A DNA stretch of 51,907 nucleotides from Actinomadura montaniterrae (lineage in GTDB: Bacteria; Actinomycetota; Actinomycetes; Streptosporangiales; Streptosporangiaceae): NCBI RefSeq assembly GCF_008923365.1, contig NZ_WBMR01000048.1, forward strand, positions 1-51,907, given 5' to 3'. A program made the translations under genes and the position numbers. Under the pieces are notes generated by a model, which did not search any database, was not told the origin of the DNA, and was given only the letters and a program-made list of their open reading frames with translations. Of the stretch, positions 24,365 to 33,504 are shown one piece after another. Position 1 is the first letter of the stretch, and every line of letters begins with the position of its first letter.

Positions 24365-25231
24365 ATGCCCGACCCAGCGCCCACCCCTCTCGGCCCCGGC
24401 TCGCTGACCTGGCGGTACTTCGGCGACACCCGGATGCTGCTGGTCGGCCCGCGCGCCGCGGTGCTGCAGAACATGCTCCCGGCGCTCGGCCAGGGCGTCC
24501 TGGACCACTCGGTGTTCTTCTCGGAGACGTTCGCGCGGCTCAAGCGCTCCGCCGGGCCGATCCTCGACACCGTCTACGGCGGCGACCTGTCCCCCGAGAC
24601 GGGGCGCAAGGTCCGCGACTTCCACGTCGACATCAAGGGGACGATGCCGGACGGCTCCCGCTACCACGCGCTCGACCCCGAGACCTACTACTGGGCGCAC
24701 GCCACCTTCCTCGACACGATGCTCTACGGGATCGAGACGTTCGTGCGGCCGCTCGGCGAGGACGAGAAGCGCCGCATCTACGACGAGTCCAAGACCTGGT
24801 TCCGCATGTACGGGGTCAGCGACCGGGCCATGCCGGACGACTGGGAGGCGTTCCAGGCGTACTGGAAGCGGATGCTCGACGAGGAGATCGTCGCGCACAA
24901 GACCGCCCGGTACGGCGTCGGCTACGTGACCAAGGGCCTGCCCGCGCCGCCGAAGGTCCCGGCGCCGGTGTGGCGGGCGGTGTCGCCGCCGCTGAACGCG
25001 GTCGCCCGGTTCGTCACGGTCGGCGGCCTGCACCCCCGGATGCGCGAGCTGCTGGAGCTGCCGTGGAGCGCGGCCGACGAGCGCCGGTACCGCCGGTTCG
25101 CGGCGATCGTCCGCCGCGGCAACGCGCTGTGGCCGCTGCTTCCGGAGACCGTCCGCTACTTCCCCCAGGCCCGCGCGGCCCGCCGCCGGGCCCGCACCCG
25201 TCACGGGGCGGAGCGGATCCGGGCGTCGTAG
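24365..25231 (+). CDS. MpaB-family oxygenase (DUF2236)
   Basis: This 288-residue protein matches the MpaB/DUF2236 family, which also contains the latex-clearing (Lcp) heme oxygenases. It has LTWRYFGDTRMLLVGPRAAV at the N-terminus and YYWAHATFLDTMLYGIETF in the middle. The start is ATG 24365; GTG 24359 is possible. Its last 31 bases overlap the 3' end of the SDR gene on the other strand. An AT-rich stretch at about 24309-24340 probably holds its promoter. The substrate is unknown; with the neighbouring P450 and SDR it suggests oxidative lipid or terpenoid metabolism. Confidence 0.82.
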   Translation: MPDPAPTPLGPGSLTWRYFGDTRMLLVGPRAAVLQNMLPALGQGVLDHSVFFSETFARLKRSAGPILDTVYGGDLSPETGRKVRDFHVDIKGTMPDGSRYHALDPETYYWAHATFLDTMLYGIETFVRPLGEDEKRRIYDESKTWFRMYGVSDRAMPDDWEAFQAYWKRMLDEEIVAHKTARYGVGYVTKGLPAPPKVPAPVWRAVSPPLNAVARFVTVGGLHPRMRELLELPWSAADERRYRRFAAIVRRGNALWPLLPETVRYFPQARAARRRARTRHGAERIRAS

Positions 25232-26010
25232 GCCTTGCGGGCCTCGGGGTCGTAGTCGAGGAAGAGGGTGTCGAGGCCGTAGCGGCGGGAGACGGCCTGC
25301 CTGAGGCGGTCCGGGAGCAGGGCGCCGAACCGGATCTGGCGGCCGAGGGCCTTCGGGACGACGGCCTGGGGGCGCGGGCGCGCGATCAGGTCCGCGACGG
25401 CGGCGGCGATCTCCTCCGGCTCGCAGTTGCGCATCCCCTTCGGGCTGCGCGTCCCCGCGATCAGGTCGGTGTTGGTGAACGTCGGCAGCACCGCGCTGAC
25501 GTGCACGCCCTTGCCCTGGACCTCCAGCCGCGCGGCTTCGGTGAACGCGACCACCGCCGACTTGCTGGCGTTGTAGAGCGCGAGGCCGGGCGTCGGCAGC
25601 ACTCCGGCGACGGACGCCACGTTGATCACGTGGCCGCGGCCGCGCGGCAGCATCCGGCCCAGCGCGAGCTTCGTGCCGAGCATGACGCCGTGCACGTTGA
25701 TGTCCAGGCAGCGGCGGGCGTCGGCGTCGCTCTCGTCGGTGACGGGCCCGATCGGCATGATCCCGGCGTTGTTCACCAGGACGTCCAGCGGCCCGGCCGC
25801 GTCCTCGGCGTTCGCCAGGAAGGCCTCGAACGACTCGCGCGCCGTCACGTCGAGGGGGAAGGCGGCGACCCCCAGCGACTCGCCCGCCTCCTTGACGGCG
25901 GCCTCGTCGATGTCGCCGATCACGACGGCGGCGCCCCGGGCCTTGAGCGCGCGGGCGGTCGCGAGGCCGATGCCGCGCGCCGCGCCGGTGATCGCGATGA
26001 CCTTGCTCAT
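25201..26010 (-). CDS. Short-chain dehydrogenase/reductase
   Basis: This 269-residue classical SDR has the cofactor loop ITGAARGIGLATA, NNAG (VLVNNAGIMPIG), catalytic Ser in NVASVAG and YNASK. The segment GDIDEAAV after the second strand, with an acidic residue, favours NAD(H). It lies eight bases downstream of the P450 gene in the same orientation, so the two are probably one operon acting in sequence on one substrate (hydroxylation then alcohol oxidation). Confidence 0.9.
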   Translation of the reverse strand: MSKVIAITGAARGIGLATARALKARGAAVVIGDIDEAAVKEAGESLGVAAFPLDVTARESFEAFLANAEDAAGPLDVLVNNAGIMPIGPVTDESDADARRCLDINVHGVMLGTKLALGRMLPRGRGHVINVASVAGVLPTPGLALYNASKSAVVAFTEAARLEVQGKGVHVSAVLPTFTNTDLIAGTRSPKGMRNCEPEEIAAAVADLIARPRPQAVVPKALGRQIRFGALLPDRLRQAVSRRYGLDTLFLDYDPEARKAYDARIRSAP

Positions 26011-26018
26011 GCGGCCTC

Positions 26019-27377
26019 CTAGAGGCGGTCGAGGCGGACGGGCAGGCCGTCCTTCGGGGACGGCAGCGACGTGGTGTCCAGCGGCCATTCGTACCGCGCG
26101 GGCACGCCCCACCGGTACCGCTGCAGCACCTGGTGCAGGATCGTCTTCACCTGCATCCCCGCGAAGTACATGCCGATGCACTTGTGGGCGCCGCCGCCGA
26201 ACGGGGACCACGCGTACTTGTGCACCTTGTCCTCGCGGCGGTCCGGCGAGAACCGCTCGGGGTCGAACGTGTCGGGGTCCTTCCACCACTGGGACATGTG
26301 GTGGTTGCTGAGCATCGGGACGACGACGGTCGTGCCGGCGGGGATGTGGTAGCCGAGGATCGAGGTGTCCTTGACGACCCGGCGCGGCAGCGCGGGGACG
26401 GGCGGGACCATCCGCAGCGACTCCTTCATCACCATGTCGATGCCGGTCAGCGCGTCGAGGTCGGCGTACTCCAGCGACGGCCGGCCGAGCCGCTCGGCGA
26501 GCGCGAACGTCTCGTCGCGCAGCCGCTCCTGCCATTCGGGGTACTTGGCGAGGTAGTACGCCATGGTGGTGAGCGTGATGGTGGTGGTGTCGTGCGCCGC
26601 CATCAGCGCGAAGATCATGTGGTTGACGACGTCCTCGTCGGTGAAGCGCTGCCCGTCGTCGGTCTCCGCCTCGCACAGGGCCGCGAACAGGTCGTCGCCG
26701 CCGTCCCGGCGCTTGGCGGGGAGGTGCTGGTAGAAGAACGCCTCCAGCTCCCGGCGCGCCCGCAGGCCCTTGTTCCAGCGCAGGCCGCGGACGTTGAACC
26801 GGACGTAGGCGGTGCCGGCGCGGACGGCGTCGATGAACGCGCCGTTGACGCGGTCGGCCTCGGCGCGGTCCAGCTCGACGCCCATGAAGACGTCCGTGGC
26901 GAGGTCGAGGGTGAGCTGCTTGACGTGGTCGTAGACCTTGAAGCCGGAGCGGGCGTCCCACGCCTCGACGCCGCGGACGATGCCGGGCGCCATCGCCTCC
27001 ATGTACGCCTGGAGGCGGGGCCGGGTGAACGCCTGCTGCATGATGCGGCGGTGGTGCAGGTGCTCCTCGAAGTCGAGGAGCATGATGCCGCGGTGGAAGA
27101 ACGGCCCGATGAAGTAGCTCCAGGCGGGCCCGTTCGCGAACGCCTTGTCCCGGTTGACCAGGACGGCCTCGGCGGCCTCCGGCCCCTGGACGGTGCAGGT
27201 CCGCATGCCGAGCAGCCAGCCCCACGCGATCGGGCCGTACTCCTCGTAGCGGCGCCGGGCCATCCCGATGGGGTCGCGCATCACGCTGAGGGTGTTGCCG
27301 ACGTACGGGATTCCGGGGACGCCGGGGACCGCCTTGAGTCCGCTGCCCTCCGGCGGCGGCGCGAGCACGCTCGTCAT
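26019..27377 (-). CDS. Cytochrome P450 (CYP51/CYP136-like class)
   Basis: This 452-residue P450 shows the I-helix AAHDTTTITL, the ExxR motif KESLRM and the heme loop FGGGAHKCIGMYFAG with the cysteine ligand. The N-terminus has no membrane anchor. The sequence style (PGVPGIPYVGNTLSVMRDPI at the start) is closer to CYP51/CYP136-type enzymes acting on sterol- or terpenoid-like substrates than to typical soluble actinomycete P450s. With a TetR gene and an SDR gene nearby, the locus resembles mycobacterial Rv3057c-Rv3059. Start ATG 27377. Confidence 0.9.
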   Translation of the reverse strand: MTSVLAPPPEGSGLKAVPGVPGIPYVGNTLSVMRDPIGMARRRYEEYGPIAWGWLLGMRTCTVQGPEAAEAVLVNRDKAFANGPAWSYFIGPFFHRGIMLLDFEEHLHHRRIMQQAFTRPRLQAYMEAMAPGIVRGVEAWDARSGFKVYDHVKQLTLDLATDVFMGVELDRAEADRVNGAFIDAVRAGTAYVRFNVRGLRWNKGLRARRELEAFFYQHLPAKRRDGGDDLFAALCEAETDDGQRFTDEDVVNHMIFALMAAHDTTTITLTTMAYYLAKYPEWQERLRDETFALAERLGRPSLEYADLDALTGIDMVMKESLRMVPPVPALPRRVVKDTSILGYHIPAGTTVVVPMLSNHHMSQWWKDPDTFDPERFSPDRREDKVHKYAWSPFGGGAHKCIGMYFAGMQVKTILHQVLQRYRWGVPARYEWPLDTTSLPSPKDGLPVRLDRL

Positions 27378-27467
27378 GAACCCTCCGGACGCGCCGCCCG
27401 GGCGGGGGCCGGGGCGGCGTGCAACAAAAGTGCAGTTTCTGTCGCTTTGTTGTAACGCAACGGACGC

Positions 27468-27487
27468 CCGTAAGTCCAGACTTACGG
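27468..27487. promoter_or_regulatory. 20-bp perfect palindrome upstream of the P450 gene
   Basis: CCGTAAGTCCAGACTTACGG has 9-bp arms around CA. It lies 91 bases upstream of the P450 start and covers the stop codon of the upstream hydrolase/synthetase gene. No T-run follows, so an operator is more likely than a terminator. The 90 bases between it and the P450 gene are AT-rich at the palindrome side and include a second imperfect repeat, GTTGTAACGCAAC (27449-27461). Confidence 0.55.
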
Positions 27488-30472
27488 AAGGTGAGTTACG
27501 CCGCCGGACGCGGGCGCGCGCAGCAGCCGCCGCCGCGCCGCCTCCGTCAGCGGCCGGTACGCGCCCGCCCGGTCCCGGTAGTACGTCCGCCCGTCCGCCG
27601 CCGCCGGGACGCCCTCCGCGCGCAGCGGCGCCGTCCGCAGCCGCCGCCCCGCCGTGACGGGCACCTCGTCCACCACCCGGACGATCGACGGCCGCAGCCC
27701 CGGCTCGACCCGCAGCAGCGCCTCCGACAGGTCCACCGGCTTCAGCTCGGCCACTCCGCGCAGGCTGACGGCCGCCGCCGCGAGCTCGGTGTCGCCGACC
27801 GGGACGCCGTAGACCGCGACGATGTCGATGTACGGCAGGTCGCCGAGCGCGTCCCGGATCGGCCCCGGCGGGACGATCCCCTCCGCCGTGCGGATCAGCT
27901 CCGCGTCCCGCCCGACCAGCCAGAAGTCGCCGTCGGCGTCGCGCCGGAACAGGTCGCCGGTGATCGTCCACGCGTCCTCGGGACGGAACACCCCGCGCAC
28001 CGGCCGCGCCGCCGACCCGAGCGCCGACGGGCGGACCCGGGCGAGCAGCATGCCGATCTCGCCGGGCTCGCACTCGACCCCGAGGCCGTCCGGCCCCTGG
28101 ACGAGGCGCCCGCTCTCCAGGTCGTAGCGGGCGAGCCGCACCTCGGCGCTGCCGGGCAGCGGGCGGCCGAGCGAGCCGGGCTTCTTGCCGCTGAGGTTGA
28201 CCAGGATCGCCTCGCCCTCGGTCGAGGCGTAGAACTCCAGCACCCGCGCGGGCGCGAACCGGTCCTCGACCCGCCGCCACAGGTTCCGCGGCATCCCCGA
28301 CCCGATGAACAGCCGCACCGCGTGGTAGCGCTCCGCCGGGTTCGGCGGCGCGTTCACCAGGTCGCGCAGCAGCGTCCAGGTGTAGGACGCGACGGTCACC
28401 CCGTAGCGGCGCGCCTCGTCCCAGAACGTCGCCGGGTCGTAGCCGCTGGCGAGCGCGAGCCGCGCGCCGCCCGCGACGGCGCCGCCGAGGCTCATCAGCA
28501 GCGCGGACGGGTGCTGCAGCGGCGTGATGCTGTAGACGGTGTCGGCCGGGGACAGCGCCGCGGACGAGGCCGTGCCGAACGCCGACAGCGCCCACCGCCG
28601 GTTGGTGATCCGGTTCGCGCGCAGGTGCTCGCCGTCCCCGCTGAAGATCACGAACGCGAGGTCGCCGGCGCGCCCGGGGTTCGGCCGGTACCAGCGCGGC
28701 AGCTCCACGGTGTCCGGGTCGATCAGCTCCATGTCGGTCAGCGGCCCGCGCGCGCCCTGCCGCCCATCCTGCTGCCGGTCACCGCGTCCCCCGCCGCCGA
28801 GCAGGTAGCCCTCGACGCCGTCCAAGCGGGCGGCCCGCGCCGCGTGCTCGGGGTCGGCGATCACGCGGGTGACCCCGCTCAGCCGGGCTTCGGCCGCCGG
28901 GTCCCCGTCCGGGCGCAGCAGCACCGCGACGGCGCCGAGCCGGCTCAGCGCCGCGACCAGCGCCAGCGCCGACGGCCGCGTCCCCATCAGCACGCCCACG
29001 GCGTCGCCGTGCCGGACGCCGATGTCGATCAGCCCCCGCACGACCGCGTCGATGCGCCGCTTCGCCGCGTCGTGGGTGTGGGCGCGCCCCTGGTAGAGGA
29101 AGAACACCTCCTCCGGCATGCGCCGGGCCTGCTCGTCCAGGAGCAGCCCCATCGACATCCGCGTGTCGGAGTGGATCCGCTCCAGCCGGGCGAGGCGCGG
29201 CAGGTTCTGCGCGGCCTCCCCGGTCAGCTGCCGCGTCCCCTGGACGGCCCGCGCCGCCGTCCGCAGCGCCGAGCGCGCCGCGCTCGTCCCGATGCCCATC
29301 GCCAGCTGGAGCCCGTAGCCCGCGGGGCCGCCGGGCAGCGACGCGGGCGGCGCCTCCTCGTCCCCGGTCACCGGCGCGACGATCTCCGGCAGCTCCCCGC
29401 CGCCCTCGCGCCAGCGCACCCACGCCGCCACCGACGGCCACGTCCGCGAGATCGCGAGGCTGCCCACCACGAGCCCGAAATGCCCGGCCCGCAGGCACGC
29501 CTCGTACACCTGGGCGCGCGGCGCGGCCCGCCGGATCCCGCGCACCATCGGCGGCGCCGCGATCTCGTCGACCTCGCCGACGAATGTCAGCACCGGGCAG
29601 GTGATGTCGGCGAGCGTGACCAGCCGGTCGCCGATCACGAACCCGCCCGTCAGCATCCGGTTGTGCTGGATGAACTGCCGGATGAACTCCGCGAGCGCCG
29701 GGCCGGGCCATGACACCCAGCCCTCCCGCTCCAGGAACCGGCGCTGCCGCTCGCGCGGCGCGAGCCGCTCCCGGTCGTGCAGCTGCATGATGAACTCGGC
29801 CCGCGACCGCACCGACTTCACCGGGCTGAGCAGCTGGAACCCCAGCCGCGTCACCCAGCCCGGCACCGCGAACCCGCCGAGCATCCAGTCCGGGATCCGC
29901 TCGGCGCCCTCCGTCGCGATCCAGCTCGGCAGCCCGAACGGCAGCCCCACGCTGGTGTCGGACGGGCTGCCGAACGTCACGATCGACGCCACGCCCTCGC
30001 TGCGCCGGTACGCCGCCGCCTGGTAGACGAACATGCCGCCCTGCGAGTACCCGGCGAGGTGGACGTCCCGGCCGGTGATCGCGCGGACCCGGTCGATCGC
30101 GTCGCTGACCGCCACCACGTGGTCGGTGACGGTCCGCTCCAGCCCGCCGGGCTCGCGCTCGGGCGCGCCGAAGTCGACCACCCACGGGTCCACGCCGAGG
30201 TCGCGCAGCACGCCGACCGCGCTGACCCGCGAGGAGATGTCGTACACCTCGGCGGTGATCATCAGCGGCGGGACGAGCAGCACCACCGGACCGTCCGCCG
30301 ACTCCGGGAAGTAGTGCCGGAGCCGGTACACCCGCTGCTCGGCCACCACCTCGAACGGGGAGGCGTCCTCCTCGGTGTCGAGGCCGCCGAAACGGGCGAC
30401 CTCGAGCGCGTTCTGGGCGGTGGAGCCGAGGCGGGAGCCCAGGCGAAAAAGCGTCGTGGCAACAGACGGCAT
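27482..30472 (-). CDS. Alpha/beta hydrolase fused to a degenerate acyl-CoA-synthetase-like domain
   Basis: This 996-residue protein has two parts. Residues 40-360 form an alpha/beta hydrolase with nucleophile elbow AGYSQGGM (Ser143) and a likely triad partner set Asp302 (GEVDEIAAP) and His331 (RAGHFG), similar in style to PhaC-type acyltransferases. Residues 430-996 follow the ANL adenylate-forming fold (EFYASTEGEAI, ITGDLFRR, LVGRDAELIRT). The phosphate loop normally reading TSGTTG-x-PKG is FSGDGEHLRANR (about residues 610-622), and the C-terminal catalytic Lys of PxTxxGKxxK is Arg (VPVTAGRRLRT). The second domain may therefore bind acyl groups without adenylating them, or use a changed chemistry. 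It precedes the P450 gene and follows the FAAL-like gene. Confidence 0.85.
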   Translation of the reverse strand: MPSVATTLFRLGSRLGSTAQNALEVARFGGLDTEEDASPFEVVAEQRVYRLRHYFPESADGPVVLLVPPLMITAEVYDISSRVSAVGVLRDLGVDPWVVDFGAPEREPGGLERTVTDHVVAVSDAIDRVRAITGRDVHLAGYSQGGMFVYQAAAYRRSEGVASIVTFGSPSDTSVGLPFGLPSWIATEGAERIPDWMLGGFAVPGWVTRLGFQLLSPVKSVRSRAEFIMQLHDRERLAPRERQRRFLEREGWVSWPGPALAEFIRQFIQHNRMLTGGFVIGDRLVTLADITCPVLTFVGEVDEIAAPPMVRGIRRAAPRAQVYEACLRAGHFGLVVGSLAISRTWPSVAAWVRWREGGGELPEIVAPVTGDEEAPPASLPGGPAGYGLQLAMGIGTSAARSALRTAARAVQGTRQLTGEAAQNLPRLARLERIHSDTRMSMGLLLDEQARRMPEEVFFLYQGRAHTHDAAKRRIDAVVRGLIDIGVRHGDAVGVLMGTRPSALALVAALSRLGAVAVLLRPDGDPAAEARLSGVTRVIADPEHAARAARLDGVEGYLLGGGGRGDRQQDGRQGARGPLTDMELIDPDTVELPRWYRPNPGRAGDLAFVIFSGDGEHLRANRITNRRWALSAFGTASSAALSPADTVYSITPLQHPSALLMSLGGAVAGGARLALASGYDPATFWDEARRYGVTVASYTWTLLRDLVNAPPNPAERYHAVRLFIGSGMPRNLWRRVEDRFAPARVLEFYASTEGEAILVNLSGKKPGSLGRPLPGSAEVRLARYDLESGRLVQGPDGLGVECEPGEIGMLLARVRPSALGSAARPVRGVFRPEDAWTITGDLFRRDADGDFWLVGRDAELIRTAEGIVPPGPIRDALGDLPYIDIVAVYGVPVGDTELAAAAVSLRGVAELKPVDLSEALLRVEPGLRPSIVRVVDEVPVTAGRRLRTAPLRAEGVPAAADGRTYYRDRAGAYRPLTEAARRRLLRAPASGGVTHLP

Positions 30473-30586
30473 CGTCGACCTCTCAGAGCGTCAACCCATG
30501 TTGTCCGTTATCACCGGCTTTAGCAATTGGACGCCCCGTACAGAGGCTGACTTCACAGCGCCGGCCCTTTCCGCACGCGAAGCGGG

Positions 30587-32236
30587 CTACGGCACGACGC
30601 GCGCGCCGTCCATCTTCCCGTCCTTGAGCCGCTCCCACATGTACCGGCGGCGGGGCTTGCCGCTGGACGTGCGCTGGATCAGCCCGGTGCCGACCACGAT
30701 CGTCACCTCGACGTCCTCGCCGACCCGGCGGCGCAGCGTCTCGCGCACCTCGGGCACCCACGCGTCGTCGAGCGTCTCGGCGAACAGCGCGAGGCCCTTC
30801 TGACCGGCGCCCGGCACCCCGACGACCACGATGCGGCCCTTGCCGAGCCCGGACACCTCGGCGATCTTCGATTCGAGGTCCTCGACGTAGACGGACCGGC
30901 CGCGCACCTTGATGCTGTCGCCCATCCGCCCCAGCACGAACAGCTGGCCCTCGTGGAAGAAGCCCGCGTCGCCGGTGTACACCTCGCCGTCGATGAACCG
31001 CGTCGACTTGGCCTCGGCGCCCGCGAAGTAGCCGGGGCACGCCGACGCGCCGCCCACGACGATCTCGCCGAGCACGCCCTCCGGCATCGCCCGGCCCTCG
31101 TCGTCGACGATCCGGACGGGCACGTCCTCCTCGGGCGTCCCGCAGCCGACGATCCACCCGGCCTTCGCGCCGAGCGATCGCCGCCCGAGCGAGTGCTGCT
31201 CCAGGATCCGCACGGGCGTGCCGAACGACAGCGACTCCGGGTCGGGCCGGACGGCCAGCGGGTCGCGCAGCTCCTTGTCCATCGTGACGAGCAGCGTCGT
31301 CTCCGCCATCCCGTACGCCGGGCGGAACGCCGTCCGGGAGAACCCGAACGGCTCCAGCAGCTCGGCGAACACCTCCAGCGAGTGCGGGTCGATGGGCTCC
31401 GCGCCGATCAGCGCCATCTTCCAGCCGGACAGGTCGAGGCCCTCCAGCTGCTCCGGCTTCACGCGCCGCGCGCAGTACGCGTAGGCGAACGGCGGCGCCG
31501 CGGTGTGCTGCGCCTCGGCGAAGCACCGGATCCAGCGTGCCGGGTCGCGGATGAAGTGGTCGGGACGCATCAGCCGCAGCATCCCCTGCCGGGCGATCGG
31601 CGTGAGGAAGCAGCCGATCAGGCCCATGTCGTGGTACAGCGGCAGCCACGACGCGACGACGTCGTCGTCCTCGAACCCGGCCGATCGGGCGATCAGCTCG
31701 CTGTTGGCCTCCAGGTTGTCCCAGGTGACCATGACGCCGCGCGGCGCGCCGCTGGACCCGGAGGTGAACTGCAGCAGCGCCAGCTCGCCGGCGGGCTGCA
31801 CCTCGGCCTCGGCCGCCGCCTGCCGCGGCAGCCACGGCTCGCCGGGGAGGCCGGCCTGCGCCATGGCCCGGCCCGCGTAGTCCGCGAGGTCGGTGGACGC
31901 GGCGACCAGCACCGGCTTCGCCTGCCGCAGGATCGCGGCGACGTGCGCGACGTAGTCGTCGCCGTCCTGGAACAGCGGCGGGGTGATCAGGCAGACGGTG
32001 GCGCCCGCGGCCCACACGCCGAAGTAGGTCTCGATGCAGGTGAAGTCCGTGGGCAGGATCAGGCAGACGACGTCGCCGGGGCGGACGCCCTCCTCGATCA
32101 GCGCTCCGGCCGTGCGGCGCGCGGCGGAGGCCAGCTCACCGTAGCCGCGGAAGTCCCAGCCGCCGTCGTCGGCCGCGAGGTGGACGCCGCGTCCGGTGTT
32201 CGGCTTGTCCAGCCAGTCCCGCAGCGCAGATGCCAT
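30587..32236 (-). CDS. Fatty-acyl-AMP ligase-like AMP-binding enzyme
   Basis: This 549-residue ANL enzyme has FTSGSSGAPRGVMVTWDNLE (phosphate loop), WLPLYHDMGLIG, YGMAETTL, YTGDAGFF and a C-terminal TSSGKPRRR. The WLPLYHDMGLIG and TWDNLEAN motifs are typical of fatty-acyl-AMP ligases (FadD32-type), which load acyl adenylates onto carrier proteins. No polyketide synthase or carrier protein is in the window. ATG 32236 is chosen because AAGGGG lies five bases upstream; ATG 32254 and 32341 are in frame but have no ribosome site. It probably works with the downstream fusion protein. Confidence 0.88.
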   Translation of the reverse strand: MASALRDWLDKPNTGRGVHLAADDGGWDFRGYGELASAARRTAGALIEEGVRPGDVVCLILPTDFTCIETYFGVWAAGATVCLITPPLFQDGDDYVAHVAAILRQAKPVLVAASTDLADYAGRAMAQAGLPGEPWLPRQAAAEAEVQPAGELALLQFTSGSSGAPRGVMVTWDNLEANSELIARSAGFEDDDVVASWLPLYHDMGLIGCFLTPIARQGMLRLMRPDHFIRDPARWIRCFAEAQHTAAPPFAYAYCARRVKPEQLEGLDLSGWKMALIGAEPIDPHSLEVFAELLEPFGFSRTAFRPAYGMAETTLLVTMDKELRDPLAVRPDPESLSFGTPVRILEQHSLGRRSLGAKAGWIVGCGTPEEDVPVRIVDDEGRAMPEGVLGEIVVGGASACPGYFAGAEAKSTRFIDGEVYTGDAGFFHEGQLFVLGRMGDSIKVRGRSVYVEDLESKIAEVSGLGKGRIVVVGVPGAGQKGLALFAETLDDAWVPEVRETLRRRVGEDVEVTIVVGTGLIQRTSSGKPRRRYMWERLKDGKMDGARVVP

Positions 32237-32367
32237 CGTGTCCCCTTCAGACATGCTTGCTCGGTCACCCACGTGACTCGCGGGTAACTTCACCAGCACC
32301 GCGCGCCCGGCGTCAACCGGGCCGACCGGCAAACAGACCACCCGGTCATTTGGAGAGATCCAACAAC

Positions 32368-32742
32368 TCAGACACGCTCGGGTTTGTCACCCCGGAGGGC
32401 CTGCGCGGCCCGCGCGACGCCCCGCCACCCGACCAGCACCAGCCCCAGGAAAGCGAGCGCGACCAGCACGAACGTGAACGCGATCCCCTGCCCCGAAACG
32501 ACCCGCAGGACCATCCCCACCACGACCGTCGACAGCCAGACACCGACCCCCACCGGCACCGCGTCGGCCCGGCGCCGCCACGCCCGCGACAGCGCCCATC
32601 CCGCCACGACCCCCACCAGAAAAGGCCACGCGGTGCCGAGGAAGCCCGTCACGCTCCCGGCCTCGTCATGCGAGCTGCGCCCGATCCCCACGAACACCAG
32701 CACGCAGCAGACATCGAGCGCACCCGCCACCACATTCCGCAT
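32368..32742 (-). CDS. DUF3054 membrane protein
   Basis: This 124-residue protein has four predicted membrane helices (VVAGALDVCCVLVFVGIG, FLGTAWPFLVGVVAGWAL, VGVWLSTVVVGMVLRVV, FTFVLVALAFLGLVLVGW). The GRSSHDE and LGTAWPFLVGV segments match DUF3054, an actinobacterial family of unknown function. It is monocistronic and divergent from the alpha/beta hydrolase gene. Confidence 0.82.
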   Translation of the reverse strand: MRNVVAGALDVCCVLVFVGIGRSSHDEAGSVTGFLGTAWPFLVGVVAGWALSRAWRRRADAVPVGVGVWLSTVVVGMVLRVVSGQGIAFTFVLVALAFLGLVLVGWRGVARAAQALRGDKPERV

Positions 32743-32832
32743 ACGCCCAGGCTATGTCCGCCTTCGGGCAGCCCCGCGACGCCCCCGGCATATCGTCCTA
32801 CGATGATTCCGTCGCCGACGAGAGGACCGGTC

Positions 32833-33504
32833 ATGACCTACGTCCTGGTGCACGGAGCCTGGCACAGCCCCTGGTACTGGCGGGACGTGACGCCCCGCCT
32901 GGACGGGCCGGCCGTCACCGTCGACCTGCCCAGCTGCGGCCCCGCCCACGGCGACCTCCACGACGACGCCCGCGCGATCCGCGACGTCCTGGACGCGCAC
33001 TCCGACGTCACCCTCGTGGCCCACTCCTACGGCGGCATGCCCGCGACCGAGGCGGCCGCGGACCATCCCGCCGTGAAGCACCTCGTCTACGTCGCCGCCT
33101 ACAACGCCGGCGAGGGCGAGACCCTCATGGGCTTCGGCGCCCAGGCCGGCGACGAGCCGAACGTCAACCCCGAGGTCGACTGCGACTTCACCGGCGACGG
33201 CCTGCTCGCCTTCAAGCCCGACCGCGCCGAGCACGTCCTCTTCCACGACTGCCCGGATCCGCGCGAGGCCGCGAGCCACCTGCGCCCCATGGCTCCGCCC
33301 TTCGCGCAGCAGTCCCCGAACGCCGTCGCCTGGAAGACGATCCCGTCCACCTACGTCGTCTGCACACAAGACCGCGCAACCGCCGTAGGCGTCCAGAAAA
33401 GCCTCAGCACCCGAGCCGCCCACGTCCACGAACTCCCCTCCAGCCACTCCGCGTTCCTGTCCCACCCGGCCCGCCTCGCCGAGATCATCAACAACGCGCG
33501 CTAG
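32833..33504 (+). CDS. Alpha/beta hydrolase (esterase-like)
   Basis: This 223-residue single-domain hydrolase has TYVLVHGAWHSPWYW at the N-terminus (oxyanion HG), nucleophile elbow AHSYGGMPA and a C-terminal His in LPSSHSAFLSHP. It resembles the salicylate-esterase/hydroxynitrile-lyase-like group often annotated as alpha/beta fold hydrolase. Start ATG 32833. Its TAG stop shares a CTAG palindrome with the stop of the convergent solute-binding gene. Confidence 0.88.
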   Translation: MTYVLVHGAWHSPWYWRDVTPRLDGPAVTVDLPSCGPAHGDLHDDARAIRDVLDAHSDVTLVAHSYGGMPATEAAADHPAVKHLVYVAAYNAGEGETLMGFGAQAGDEPNVNPEVDCDFTGDGLLAFKPDRAEHVLFHDCPDPREAASHLRPMAPPFAQQSPNAVAWKTIPSTYVVCTQDRATAVGVQKSLSTRAAHVHELPSSHSAFLSHPARLAEIINNAR

